This document shows, in pieces, positions 1 to 10,869 of a stretch of DNA of 64,000 nucleotides (position 1 is its first letter; each line of letters opens with the position of its first letter). The notes below the pieces were generated by a model. The model ran no database searches, was not told the DNA's origin, and saw only the letters and a program-made list of their open reading frames with translations. The stretch is from Apostichopus japonicus. Taxonomy: Eukaryota > Echinodermata > Holothuroidea > Aspidochirotida > Stichopodidae. The position numbers and the translations under genes are program-made. The stretch spans positions 35,332,898 to 35,396,897 of the forward strand of contig NC_092577.1 in assembly GCF_037975245.1 (NCBI RefSeq), in the 5' to 3' direction.

Positions 1-2394
1 TGTTTTGAGCCATGGTCCTATATACTGTCCTACAGTGTACTATATGTGCTTCTAAAGAAAGGTTACGAACTTAATTCAGGGACAAGTGTTTACACCTTAC
101 CGTATAACTTATCAAGTCCTTTAACGTCTTTTAACGATCACAGCTCATTGCACGTGTTGTTGTTGTTATTGGATGGAATTAATCTGTGAAAAGTTAAGCA
201 AAAACAAGAAAACATCTGGAAAGAAAGTTTCCTTCGCAAGGACTTAATTTTTATTTCAGGTGAAAGATCATCTAGGGTTGTTCCAATGTTTATAGATCAT
301 TTATATGTGGCATTACTTAATGCATATCGCACATATGGTGAACCTATATAGTAACTCGTGGTGGTGAATTCATTTACGCGCAAACTCAGATGAATCCGTG
401 TATGCGCATGCTCATTGGAGAGACGATATAGCTAAGAACTGCGTCAATACATGCAATTAACTAAACGGGGCATTAATGTCTAAAAATATTCAAAATATGA
501 GCACAGTTCACAGGATCACGCGTTTTTAAATCAGATATTTGTTATCAGATTAAAAGGCGGCCATTTTGAGTTGTGTTAGAGATCTTAATACATTATGACG
601 CCCTCAACGTTTCAATTTGAAAATCTTTCATCTATATGTTACAGTGTTATGGGCTATCGCTACCATTTTCAAATGTTTCGCAGATTATGATCAAAGTGAC
701 GAAAGATCTTTATAGATTATAGGGAAGTAACACAAAAGTACATGACGGTACAGTGTATGACAACATAATAAATGAACTACAAGACCAAAATAAAAATATA
801 GCCTTATAAAATAGTGATAGACAGATACATATTATGCTTAGGCCTGCTGATTAAGAAGTAAGCATTTGAACGCAATAATTTACTCCATTATTATAATTTA
901 GTATAACTTTTTCATCACACAAATTAAACAGATGTGAGCATGGAAAAATATGAAGACGAACGAGATAGGAAAGAGCAGGGACGGAAAATGCGAAAAATTA
1001 AACTTGCCATTTCATTTAAGTTAATTTTAAGTCATTAATTGTTCGTGAATATCAGCTGAGACGCACATATGTAGGGGTGAATATAGCGTTATATGCATTA
1101 ACAATGAGCTTCGAGTTGTTTTGTATTAGTATATTGCCAGTTAATATCATACGAGTTGGTTACGATGGCAATGTACCCGCTAAATATCCAGGGCAAGGAC
1201 ACTTTTGAAAAAAAATTACCTTTTCCCCCAAGTTTGTAAGTACAAAGTGTCTTTTTGGTGTTAAATAAAATAAATTTGTCATTAAGTTTTCTTGTAGGCT
1301 GTTGAATATACGAGTAATTTCATAACGACTCAGCCGGCCCTCTAATAGCCAGCTTACCCGAGAGGGCAAATAACCTTCCATATTTTTATGATCTCAGAAA
1401 GTTCTTAAAAGAAACTCCCGAGGTATAAATATCTATACAGATACGTTGAACCAGTCAAAAAAAGTGTTATTATTAATATTATCGATAATGTAGTAGTTGT
1501 TGCAGTAACAAATCATATTGAAGTAATAATCATATCAACGCTGTGAATATTCATTATGTTAAGTATAATTGAATAAATATTTATTGAAATACTTTATTTT
1601 TCAATCATATATTGCTTTAATTCGGATATTAGTCACTTTACTTAATTGCAGTTATTTTTTGTTATGTCTTGCTAAAAAAGGTACAATTTAAATTTCATTA
1701 CTGCTGTTGTTATTTTCGGAATCTGACGTAATCAATATGATTGAAGGTATATGGTCGGACCTGCAAATGGAATGAAATGTTATTGTTTAATAGTAATTAT
1801 TTAATAATAATATTATTAATAATTAGAAACAAGTATGTTCACACCTTTTGTTATCTTAATCTTGAAATTTATTAGTAATAAAAAATATCAATAGACGGTA
1901 TCCAATTAGCTTTAACGCTTTAAATTATGATTTTTATATAAAAAAGACAAATAAAACATGACATTTGTCGACAATAATAAGTCTTCCTTTGACAATGAAT
2001 TGATTCTGTTTTGTATTTTCTTTTTTCAATGTCGTGATATTGTGTGTTTTCGGTAAATATTAAGCTACAATTGAAGTTTCCTAAATTCCAAGAAATTCTA
2101 GTGTAAAGCACATCAATATACAACATTAATGTGCAATACAATCTAAACAGTCGAAAATGGTTTCAAAAGCTGCGAAATATAGACTTAGCACAATTTTGCA
2201 TCTTAAGCATCCACCAATTTACTAAAATTTCTGAAAGGGCCCCTCCCCTTATACCCCTTCTCAGTTCAACATAACATCTTACACCCCCAATCGACCACTA
2301 TAAAAATGGTGGTTGCGTCCCTGGTGTAATAGCTGTTTCGTTCAGTTATTATAATGAATAAAAGTTGTGAGTTATTTTCTTTTATTTCAAAGTC
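1..2394. other. Noncoding DNA, no gene recognised
   Basis: Open frames here are short, including a 73-codon minus frame at 1160-1381 whose partner in A2 is altered by a 13-bp indel near 1311 and frame changes, so it does not behave like a conserved protein. AT-rich tracts dominate. Nothing recognisable was found on either strand. Confidence 0.6.
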
Positions 2395-2400
2395 CCAGAG

Positions 2401-2984
2401 AGTGGCGCTACGTGGGTGGGTGGGGGAATTCCCCCTTGGCCCCCAGTCCCCCTTTAACCAGATCTGGTATCCAAAATAGATAGAGCTATGAAAGGCTAAT
2501 CGTTTGATATGGAAACAGCTTCCAATGCAAGGAAGCATTTTCTTTATTCATTCCCCATCCAGTTTCCCCATCCATATCTGGTACTCATCCAAAACATAGG
2601 CAAAATATTGGATTCCAAGGGGGGGGGGGGGGGGTTATGCTTTTGGTGTATTTATTTTTTAAACTTGATACTTGATACTTCAATCAAGTCGACCGCTATA
2701 ACATTGTTTTATTGGCTCAAAGCCACCGGAGCTCATTTTGTCAAACTTCGAAAACAATTCTTGCTCGCCATAAAATTGCAATATTTTAGGAAGACTAGAT
2801 ATGTGAAAATGGTCAAATGATAGCACAATTTTGCGTCTAAGTTCTTTTACTTTTAGAACATCCCCTCCCTTAGACCCCACCACCACCCCACTCCCATGTC
2901 AGTGTTATATTTTTTGCCCCCCTTAAATATTCCTTTGCCCCTAGTTTCCATCACCCCAGATTGCCTAGGCTGATACCGCCACTG
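2401..2984. mobile_element. Old hAT-like non-autonomous element, A1 copy
   Basis: The left end reads AGTGGCGCTACGTGGG and the right end reads TGATACCGCCACTG, so the ends are imperfect inverted repeats of the CAGTGGCG type used by hAT elements elsewhere in this window. The interior has poly-G and poly-C runs like those elements. No clean 8-bp target duplication was found, so the limits and the assignment are tentative. Confidence 0.35.
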
Positions 2985-3938
2985 GTTCCGGGATCAACGA
3001 GGACGTCTTACATATTTCATGTAGATTTTCCTTCATTGGATCAAGATAAGTGAGGCTGTGGGGGGGGGGGGGCAGTAGAGTAGTTTATTCCGAGTGTTAA
3101 TGAGAAGCAAGTTCAGTGATTTATCAAGCGGGTACGATATAGGCCTGGTTTTATTTCTATGGGATTTAGTAACCGATTTTTCAATTTCATGTTTAATACC
3201 TATACATTCGCGTGAATTGTGTGTGTTAACGCCGGATTAAAACTAAAAGCAACCAATATCAAATCTTGGCGTGAACGTTGGTTATATCGGACGAGGGCGC
3301 TCCTTTTATTTAGTAACAATTAGAATATCATAGCCCAACGTTTACTAGTTAATCAAATTTGGGGCACTTGCATGCATGTAAAAAACACCTTGCGTTACAT
3401 CTAAGTTTTGCGATAAACATTTGCTAAACAACTGAAGAATATGAATGGTTATATAGATACTCTGTCAAACATTTTAATATATGTATTCCTGCTTCTCGAT
3501 GTGTCTCCTACTACTGTGGTGTGTGGCCGAGGATCCTATATGGTCCTATAATCATACGGGGTGTGTGTGTGGGGTTCTTACCCAGAAAACAAAGAGGCAC
3601 TCTGAGAATATTTTGACTATAATTAGGTTCAGTTCACATTGTTTGTGCTACATTTATCACATATAGGCTAGACCTATTAACTACAATTAAAATTTGTCTA
3701 TATTGGCACTGGTACGTAACCTTAAAGATATGGAAAAAACAACGAAAGAACAATTGGAAAATGATTGAAAGAACAAAATATATGAACGGAGATCCATGTC
3801 AGTGTTAGGTATCAATGTTGGTTGAAACTTTGAAAAATTAGCACCAAAGATTCTATAACATCTGTCTATCACAGATAAAGCAGCAACAGCAACTTAAATT
3901 ACATTTATTGTTATCAATATACAAACCCTAAATTTCTA
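2985..3938. other. Noncoding DNA; contains the A1/A2 divergence break
   Basis: No gene was recognised. Around 3645 the similarity to A2 changes abruptly from clearly diverged to nearly identical. The short open frames at 3481-3666 and 3687-3872 have no recognisable motifs. Confidence 0.6.
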
Positions 3939-3941
3939 CAG

Positions 3942-4325
3942 CAACAATAACAACAAGATCATCAGCAACAATAAACACGACAACAACAAAGATGGCAACA
4001 ACAGCAACAACAATTAGAACATATAAAACATATAAAATCAACACCAACAATAACACCAACGACAACAACAACAGCAGAAACAGCAACAACAAAAACAGCA
4101 ACAATAATATAAATGACAAGAAAAACAACACGGAAAACAACAGCAACACAACAACAACAAGATCATCGACAAAAAGATAAACGACAACAAAAATAACAAC
4201 AAAAGCAACCGCAACAATAACAATAACAACAGTATCATCAGCAACAATATAAACAACAACAAAACAACAAAAACAACAAAATCATCGATAACAACAATAT
4301 ACACGACAACAACAAAGATGGCAAC
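3942..4325 (+). repeat. AAC/CAA trinucleotide microsatellite (A1)
   Basis: About 380 bp of imperfect CAA/AAC units interrupted by AGATCATCAGC-type variants. The asparagine-rich plus frame and leucine/valine-rich minus frames across it are repeat artefacts. The A2 partner is 120 bp longer. Confidence 0.9.
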
Positions 4326-4506
4326 AGCAAAGTAAAGAAGAAGAAAGACCAGAAATGAATGACAGTAAACGTTCTAAAGTTAATCGCGACTCGACGTTAT
4401 ATGTTAGACTTCAGTACTAACACTATATGTTATCATATACAGCCTTCGAATTGTCCTGAGTCCGTACTAATACTCCCATTGTACCACTGTTGTCGAGCCC
4501 TCAGGA

Positions 4507-5325
4507 ATTTGTACTCGTATTCTAGTATATATTTGACTGTACTGATACGAGTCCCCTCATTGATTTGTACTCGTATTCTAGTATATATTTGTCTGTACTG
4601 ATACGAGTCGCCTAATTGAGTTGTACTCGTATTCAGTATATATTTATCTGTACTGGTATGAGTCCCCTCATTGATTTGTTCTCGTATTCTAGTATATAGT
4701 TGTCTGTACTGGTACGAGTCCCCTCATTGATTTGTGTTGGTATTCTAGTATATAGTTGTCTGTACTGGTACGAGTCCCCTCATTGATTTGTTGGTATTCT
4801 AGTATATATTTGACTGTACTGATACAAGTCCCCTCATTGATTTGTACTCGTATTCTAGTATATAGTTGTCTGTACTGGTACGAGTCCCCTCATTGAGTTG
4901 TACTCGTATTCTAGTATATATTTATCTGTACTGGTACGAGTCCCCTTATTGATTTGTTCTCGTATTCTAGTATATAGTTGTCTGTACTGGTACGAGTCCC
5001 CTCATTGATTTGTACTGGTATTCTAGTATATAGTTGTCTGTACCGGTACGAGTCCCCTCATTGATTTGTAATGGTATTCTAGTATATAGTTGACTGTACT
5101 GACACGAGTCCCCTTATTGATTTGTATTGGTATTCTAGTATATAGTTGTCTGTACTGGTACGAGTCCCCTCATTGATTTGTATTGATATTCTAGTATATA
5201 GTTGACTGTACTGACACGAGTTACCTCATTGATTTGTTCTCGTATTCTAGTACATATTTATCTGTACTGGTACGAGTCCCCTCATTGATTTGTACTCATA
5301 TTGTAGTATATAGTTGTCTGTACTG
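4507..5325 (+). repeat. 56-bp minisatellite, about 14 copies (A1)
   Basis: Tandem units begin at 4511, 4567, 4623 and so on, with a period of 56 bp (some 55 or less). Each unit contains GTACTCGTATTCTAGTATAT and a central CTGTACTG(G/A)TACGAGTCCCCTCA block. ACGAGT and ACTCGT in neighbouring positions are inverted, so each unit could fold into a short hairpin. The A2 copy has the same length. Confidence 0.93.
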
Positions 5326-5329
5326 GTTT

Positions 5330-6060
5330 GTACACAGTCATACCAGTAGTCGTCGTCGCATGTTTGGTATAGTAGTATAAGATAGGCCCAGCTACTAGTA
5401 CACTAAATTAGATACTCATACTCGAGCTTAGTTACTAATAATTCCGTGTACTTTCTCGGTCCTCGTGCACTCGTATTACATAATTTATGATAAGAGTGCG
5501 CAAATCTAATAATCCTCGAAGAACTAAAATATTTGTTATTGACGTAGGGTTTCATTTAATTTTACATCACATATGTTATAGGGATTTCTAAACTTCGTGA
5601 TTATTCGCTTGCGCAATGGATTTGCATAAATTTAGATCCAAAGTACGTGACTAATGATATATTACGATAATGGTATTATGTTCATGGTAAACGCGTGGGT
5701 AGTGGGGAGTGGAAAAGTCGTATCTAGCTTTGGAGATATACATATATAAGTAGTGTACAAATGCTGCACTTAGATAAAACAAAACAGAAATTATGGTATG
5801 TTATGAATATTTTACATTACAGTTGATTGTTGTACTTTGCTGTTTATATTCTTTTCATCCCTTGCAGCCGAGAATTAAGGTCACTCACAACTTAACTTGC
5901 CTGCTAGCTGAATCTGTTCACGAGTGAGAAATAAGGATTTATATTATCTCGCTATTTCGGAGTTAGTATTTACAGTGAACTTTCTAGAAGCAAAAACCTT
6001 GGAATTAATGTAGAAATGTGATTAAATAATCAAACAGGTTAATTAAATGAGCGTTCCTAT
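5330..6060. other. 3' flank of GPCR-1, no gene recognised
   Basis: AT-rich sequence between the minisatellite and the GPCR stop codon. It holds no convincing coding frame or RNA gene. It is nearly identical in A2 except for a 29-bp insertion there near 60252. Confidence 0.6.
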
Positions 6061-6068
6061 ATGCATCT

Positions 6069-7343
6069 TCACAGAGATTGTTGCCTTAAACTTAGTCTTT
6101 GTTTCAGTCGTTCATACAATTGAGAACACTCGGTTCGAAACTTAGGGTTCAAAAATCCATACAGTAACGGATTCAGCGCATGGTTAAGAAGCCCCGTTAA
6201 CCTTAGCAGAGCAATAATGGTATAACCTACACTGTCACGTGACAGACCACTTGTGAAAGGGGTCATAATATACGTCACCAAGGTAACCATCCACGTAATA
6301 ACAAAGATAACTGTAACAGATAGAAGCATCTGACTGACACGAGACAAAGTTCGTTTAGATTTGACGCCATGTTGACTCGATCGAGTTCGGGTAACTTCTC
6401 CGCTATATGTCTTATTAGTGACGTCAGAATGACGAATGACGTCGTCGGACTTACGTACTTTGGTAAAAAGTTTGTTCCCACGTGATTGGGTATGATCATT
6501 CATCTCCGTGTCGATAGAATGTTGAAACGTCGACTCGTTCGGCATCACTTTCAAGATGGCGCCTTCCCAACGGGCCGGACCAACGTCTAGCTGTTGGTCT
6601 CGTGTACGTCTACAGTCGATGGAAGATGCCGATCTCCCAGCGTGCATTCCACTCCATGTATGTCGTACTTGTGACACCGTTAAAACGTTTGCACCAACAC
6701 CAATATTATTACGCTGTGCCTTCACTGTCCTCCAGAGTTTTAAATATAAGCAAATGACCACCACAAAACAAGATAGGAAACATAAATATTGAGGTACTGT
6801 CGCTAGGATAAAGAGAACATTTCCGACTTTTGAACCAAATTGGTAACATATCGTTACGTTAAGCATTCTAGTGTTAGGTTGCGCCACCGTTACAGTTGCA
6901 GGGAGGGTACCACTCGTAAATGGCACAAGAACGTTCACACTTAATGCGATAAACACACACAAGCAGCTGACCTTGATCGCTATTCGACGGGACCACCTAC
7001 CGTTGAAAGGTTTACAGACCGCTAGATATCTGTCCCACGCAATGGCTGTCGTAACACAAGCCGATATATACCATCCAATTCCTTCCCACGTGAAGAAAAT
7101 TTTGCAGAGTAGATCATTATGAAAATCAAGTTCGAACCACCAGTAATACTGCTCTAATGGAAGAATAAGGCACGAGTATAGATCACAAAGAGCAAGGGCT
7201 TGGATGAAAACTTGAGCACTTCCAAGAATATTTTTGTTCCAATAAACCGCGATTATCAACAAGTTGCCAGGTATGCCAACCAAGGTAACAATTAATCTAT
7301 ATATAGAGACAACCCATGTATACAGAAACCTTAGCTCACTCAT
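6069..7343 (-). CDS. Rhodopsin-family (class A) GPCR, orphan, GPCR-1 of copy A1
   Basis: The product is a 424-residue plasma-membrane receptor in a single uninterrupted exon. Class A landmarks are N27 in TM1 (GIPGN), D54 in TM2 (LCD), C80 at the top of TM3, D104-R105-Y106 at its base, C166 in the second extracellular loop (partner of C80), and NPLLY in TM7 followed by a basic helix-8-like tail. NVT just before C166 is a possible N-glycosylation site. The third intracellular loop is long, about 110 residues. Unusually, the TM4 region has no tryptophan at the usual 4.50 position and TM6 (FVITWMV) has no CWxP proline. I chose the ATG at 7343 because the paralogue and the A2 copy start at the equivalent FLYTW context; in A1 the frame stays open 46 codons further to 7481, through a poly-G tract, which I regard as 5' UTR. 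The ligand cannot be told from sequence. Confidence 0.93.
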   Translation of the reverse strand: MSELRFLYTWVVSIYRLIVTLVGIPGNLLIIAVYWNKNILGSAQVFIQALALCDLYSCLILPLEQYYWWFELDFHNDLLCKIFFTWEGIGWYISACVTTAIAWDRYLAVCKPFNGRWSRRIAIKVSCLCVFIALSVNVLVPFTSGTLPATVTVAQPNTRMLNVTICYQFGSKVGNVLFILATVPQYLCFLSCFVVVICLYLKLWRTVKAQRNNIGVGANVLTVSQVRHTWSGMHAGRSASSIDCRRTRDQQLDVGPARWEGAILKVMPNESTFQHSIDTEMNDHTQSRGNKLFTKVRKSDDVIRHSDVTNKTYSGEVTRTRSSQHGVKSKRTLSRVSQMLLSVTVIFVITWMVTLVTYIMTPFTSGLSRDSVGYTIIALLRLTGLLNHALNPLLYGFLNPKFRTECSQLYERLKQRLSLRQQSL

Positions 7344-7872
7344 TGCTGAGATAATCTTAGTCTCACAGTCTGACGAAGAAACACCTTTATCCTTGTTTGT
7401 TCTTATGTTTTTATTTCGAGAGAGGGAAAGAGCGAAGGGGGGGGGGGGGTAGAGCGAGAGAGAGATAAACTCTTGCTTCATTTAATCTAATATCAAAGCA
7501 GGAAACACGTTCTAACTTGATAAGCCTGTGATAACTGTTGAATGATAGATGAGGTTTCATAAGGTTATAAAAAAAACTAAACGAGGCATTCGATAATGAA
7601 GTGCAATGCGATTATCAATTATCGTGCACCAAACTAGAAACAAATAGTAAATAATTCCACGCTAATGAGCAGATTGTATTCAGTGCATCAAAGCCCATGA
7701 AGATGCATGAAGAAGGTTTATCGATTCTGCTTTTTTTCGATAAGCGAATATTTTCGCGTAACCACTGACCACGGACTTATGACGTACCGGGTCACATATG
7801 ATGAGTTTAAGATGAGCTCCTCCGCGTTAATTTCCTCCTGACCGCCATTGTCAATAGTCAACGCGAAGATTC
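7344..7872. other. Spacer between the two GPCR genes
   Basis: It contains a GA-rich run, a poly-G run of about 13 and the probable 5' leader of GPCR-1. The leader reads GTGAGACTAAG where A2 has a further 598 bp. No separate gene is seen. Confidence 0.6.
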
Positions 7873-9216
7873 CTAAGTACGTATTCTTCTTATTAGTCGT
7901 TGAAACAAGCGGGAACATTCGGTTCTAAACTTAGAGTTGATGAAACTATAGAGAAAAGGATTAACTGCGTGATTTAAAAGCCCTGTTAATCTTAACACCG
8001 CGATAACAGCATAGCCGAAACTGTCACGTGATATACCGAGAGAGGTCGTTGAGAACATGTACATAATTAAGGTCATAGACCACGTGAGCACAAAAAAGAC
8101 CGTTACCAAGAATAGCATCTGACTTAAACGAGACATTAACCTTGGACGCTGCTGTACCACGCTCGCTCGGCTTCGTGACTTCGTAGCCCAACAACTGCCT
8201 AACTTATTATGGCCGCTTCGGCACTTCTCACTGTCAACTCGAAGACCACCGGGTATTGGGACGTCACACGTGATAAATGTAGTTGTCGTTGTATGTGACG
8301 ACGAAGAGGGTGTAGCGGCGTCGCTTGAACTGTTTGTGTCTTTCGTTCCAAGCACATGGTTACCAAAGTGATATGGTACTCTCAGACTTCCCAACATGCT
8401 TTGCGTTTCATCGGGTTTTCGGCCAGCGTAGGAATGGCTCGTATATGATGGTGAAGGCACCTGTAGACCACTGGACACTCGCTGCGTTTCATCAGTAGCC
8501 GGTGACCTTCTCAATGTTTGCAATTCAATAGTAGATGGACCGTTTACGTATGAAACCGATGCGACATTTGAAGCAGATAAAACACTTTGTCTTGTCTTCA
8601 TGTTCTTCCAAAGTCTGACGTATAAGTAAATGACGACAATAAACGCAAATAGAAAACACGAGTATTGCGGTACGGTTGTCAGGACGAACAGAACACTACC
8701 AACATCTTCTCCATATTGATAACAAATTGTTAAATTATGGATAGTTATATTGGAGTCTACCACGACTTCGCTCAATATCGTACCACTGACAAATGGTACC
8801 AAAATATTGACAAGTAATGCTATCAAAAGGCATAAGTGACATACCTTAACTGCTTTCTTGCGGGACCACCGACCGTTGTGCGGTTTGCAGACCGCCAGAT
8901 ATCTATCCCACGCGATAGCAGCGGTTAGACAGGTAGAGAAGTACCAACCGATACTCTCCCATGTATAGAAAACTTTACATAGAATGTCACTGTGAAAATC
9001 GAATTCGTAGAGCCAATAATAAACTTCTAAAGGTAATATCAAACAAGCAAAACAGTCACAAATGGCGATGGCTTTAATAAAAATCTGTGCGCTTCCCAAA
9101 ACATTTTCATTCCAGTAAACCGTGAGAATTATCAAATTGCCCGGTATCCCGATAGACGTCACAATGGAACGAAAAACGACCACAACCCAAGTGTATAGAA
9201 ATCTTGGTGCAGCCAT
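7873..9216 (-). CDS. Rhodopsin-family (class A) GPCR, orphan, GPCR-2 of copy A1
   Basis: A 447-residue single-exon receptor, paralogous to GPCR-1 and lying about 530 bp upstream of it on the same strand. The ATG at 9216 gives MAAPRFLYTW, aligning with the paralogue. Landmarks: GIPGN (N27), D54 in TM2, C80, DRY at 104-106, second-loop cysteine in LTICYQ with two NxT glycosylation sites just before it, and NPFLY in TM7. The third intracellular loop is longer than in GPCR-1 and rich in serine and threonine. As in GPCR-1, the TM4 tryptophan and the TM6 CWxP proline are absent (VLTWSMTL). The strong similarity of the pair outside loop 3 indicates a local tandem duplication older than the A1/A2 duplication. 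Ligand unknown. Confidence 0.93.
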   Translation of the reverse strand: MAAPRFLYTWVVVVFRSIVTSIGIPGNLIILTVYWNENVLGSAQIFIKAIAICDCFACLILPLEVYYWLYEFDFHSDILCKVFYTWESIGWYFSTCLTAAIAWDRYLAVCKPHNGRWSRKKAVKVCHLCLLIALLVNILVPFVSGTILSEVVVDSNITIHNLTICYQYGEDVGSVLFVLTTVPQYSCFLFAFIVVIYLYVRLWKNMKTRQSVLSASNVASVSYVNGPSTIELQTLRRSPATDETQRVSSGLQVPSPSYTSHSYAGRKPDETQSMLGSLRVPYHFGNHVLGTKDTNSSSDAATPSSSSHTTTTTFITCDVPIPGGLRVDSEKCRSGHNKLGSCWATKSRSRASVVQQRPRLMSRLSQMLFLVTVFFVLTWSMTLIMYMFSTTSLGISRDSFGYAVIAVLRLTGLLNHAVNPFLYSFINSKFRTECSRLFQRLIRRIRT

Positions 9217-9660
9217 GATGAAAGTTTCGGCAGAAATAAGCCGATACGTCGCAATGTCGCTTTACGTTCTACATTGTTTTTTACCCTCATACCAATAATG
9301 CTCTCTACCGCAGTGTAGGCAATTAATTACAACATCCTAAATTGTTGTTTAACCCCCATACCAATAATGCTCTCTGCCGGAGTGCGTGCAAGCAAGTCAT
9401 ATCATTCGAGAGCAGACGATACTCATATCTTACCTTAGTTATTGTACCAGCTATGATAATCAGTTGCCGATAGCTATCTTTTTTTTTAAATTATTAACGC
9501 TTCTCATTCTATTAGTATTGCTTTAATAGCTCCATGTTATAAACTGTCAAACTATTGCAAAGTTTAACGATGGTACAGTACGGTGTCTGAGCAAAATTAT
9601 TGACACTTGTTCTAATATCCATCTTACTGTGATCTATACAGCAGTGACGTGCACATGATA
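9217..9660. other. 5' flank of GPCR-2 with a short direct duplication
   Basis: A segment containing ATACCAATAATGCTCTCT occurs twice about 69 bp apart (near 9291 and 9359). No gene recognised. The equivalent A2 region lies beyond the window. Confidence 0.55.
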
Positions 9661-9666
9661 TAACAG

Positions 9667-9864
9667 ACCGCTTCTCGTCCTTTTGGCTAAGGTCATGAGT
9701 AGTGTCTGTTACCTCTTCGAGGGGAATGGTGATACTCACCCTACGACGATCACACAGTCACAGTCCCGCTGCAAGGAGACTGGGATTGAGAGCGGATCAG
9801 TCGTTCGGTAGTTTGGGTTTCGTGCCCAGGTTCCTTCCTGGGTGACTTTTCTTAAAAAGTATCA
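9667..9864 (+). mobile_element. U2 snRNA-headed SINE-like element, copy 1
   Basis: The first 27 bases (CGCTTCTC, CCTTTTGGCTAAGGTC) follow the 5' stem-loop of U2 snRNA with few changes, followed by a GTAGTGTCTGTT block resembling the U2 branch-point-recognition region. After that the sequence leaves U2: a CCTC-TTC-GAGG hairpin, a body with CACAGTCCC/GGAGACTGGG, and a terminal hairpin CCCAGG/CCTGGG, ending in CTTAAAAAGTATC. Copies at 12951 and 31604 share the whole body, so this is a repeat family rather than a lone pseudogene. No RNA polymerase promoter was identified. Confidence 0.75.
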
Positions 9865-9949
9865 CAGTTAGGGGTTAGGCTTTTTAATTACGATAAAAAA
9901 TAGCTATCTGCACTGTTAGGATAGTTGGTCGAGTAAGCAATTCACTGGT

Positions 9950-10760
9950 ATGTCTGGCTTGTGTCTGAAGGGTAAAAGTTCTACTTGCCTTAACTACAGC
10001 GTAAACATGCGAAAGGTATAATAGGAGTATACGGTCACATTTTAGAAGATTTCCAACTGTTTGAAAGTATCGAAAGGGTTGTGTAATTTTAAGAATATTT
10101 TAGTTTCCATGGCGCTAACATTATAAAAATAATTTTAGGTTACAAATTTTGCTATTGTCTACACCTACGCGGCATTCCTTCAAACACTTGATCAATTCTG
10201 TTCAAAAACAAGTTTTTATGGATCTATATAGTTCTCATTTCTTGGGGCAATAACAAGTATTACTGAAAGCAAGAGTAATTCATTAAGGAACCAAAAACAC
10301 CTTACAAGATATGTTCTCAACATTAAGTGTTAATAAGTAATTAGTTGACCCATTTTATGGCACGTCTCGTTTCATATACAATACAGATAAAACATAAAAT
10401 TATTAATCACCCCATTCAATTATAAAAAAAATCGTAAGGATTTAATTAATATATCAAAAAGAAAAGGAGAAGAAGAAGAAGAAAAGGCTATCAGAAATTC
10501 TTTGTGGTGAAACTATGAATTATATTCACGCTATCCTAACAAACTGTCTTATATAATCCAATTAGGATCGGTTAGTGTCACAAGGTTAATGCTAATAACA
10601 CTAAAGTGCAACTTTTCTTCGTGTTTTATTAAATCAGGTTTCCAAGGACACGTCAACTTTGCAATTAAGAAGGGTTTTATCATTAATTTCATTGATTTTT
10701 TTGGGTCAGTTCCAAAGAGCAAGAAAACATTTCACCTTATTCTGCATTGACTACGATTTA
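9950..10760. other. Noncoding left part of B1
   Basis: Only 9949-10171 is present in B2 (31196-31417). The rest is AT-rich with a GAAGAAGAA run near 10465. No gene recognised. Confidence 0.55.
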
Positions 10761-10761
10761 G

Positions 10762-10866
10762 ATGCGTGCGTGCCATAGTTACGTACGTACGTAGTAATAT
10801 GTCATCTGTGCGTACGTGCGTACGTAGGTCTATGCGTGTATACGTGCGGGTCATACGTACGTAGTT
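10762..10866. repeat. ACGT/GTAC-rich simple repeat
   Basis: Short arrays of TACGTACGTACG-type units separated by CATCTGTG and GGTCTATG. The self-complementary units can form cruciform-like structures. Specific to B1 (inside the segment absent from B2). Confidence 0.7.
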
Positions 10867-10869
10867 CCT

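Larger units (their letters stand above)
1..9023. repeat. Segmental duplication copy A1
   Basis: This stretch aligns in the same orientation with 54179-64000. Base 1 of the window already lies inside the homology, so the true left edge is unseen; position 9023 corresponds to the window end. Up to about 3645 the copies differ by frequent substitutions and small indels; beyond that they are almost identical apart from a 120-bp microsatellite difference, a 29-bp insertion near 60252 and a 598-bp insertion at 61738-62335 in A2. The copy holds two GPCR genes, an AAC microsatellite and a 56-bp minisatellite. Confidence 0.93.

Noticed and set aside
3928-4304. Valine/leucine-rich and asparagine-rich frames
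   Set aside because: Translations of the AAC microsatellite on both strands; the same holds at 58158-58680.
4507-5325. CRISPR-like array
   Set aside because: Tandem 56-bp units without unique spacers, in a eukaryotic context.
7344-7481. 46-residue N-terminal extension of GPCR-1 in A1
   Set aside because: It runs through a poly-G tract, is not in frame in A2, and the paralogue starts at the shorter position; treated as 5' UTR.
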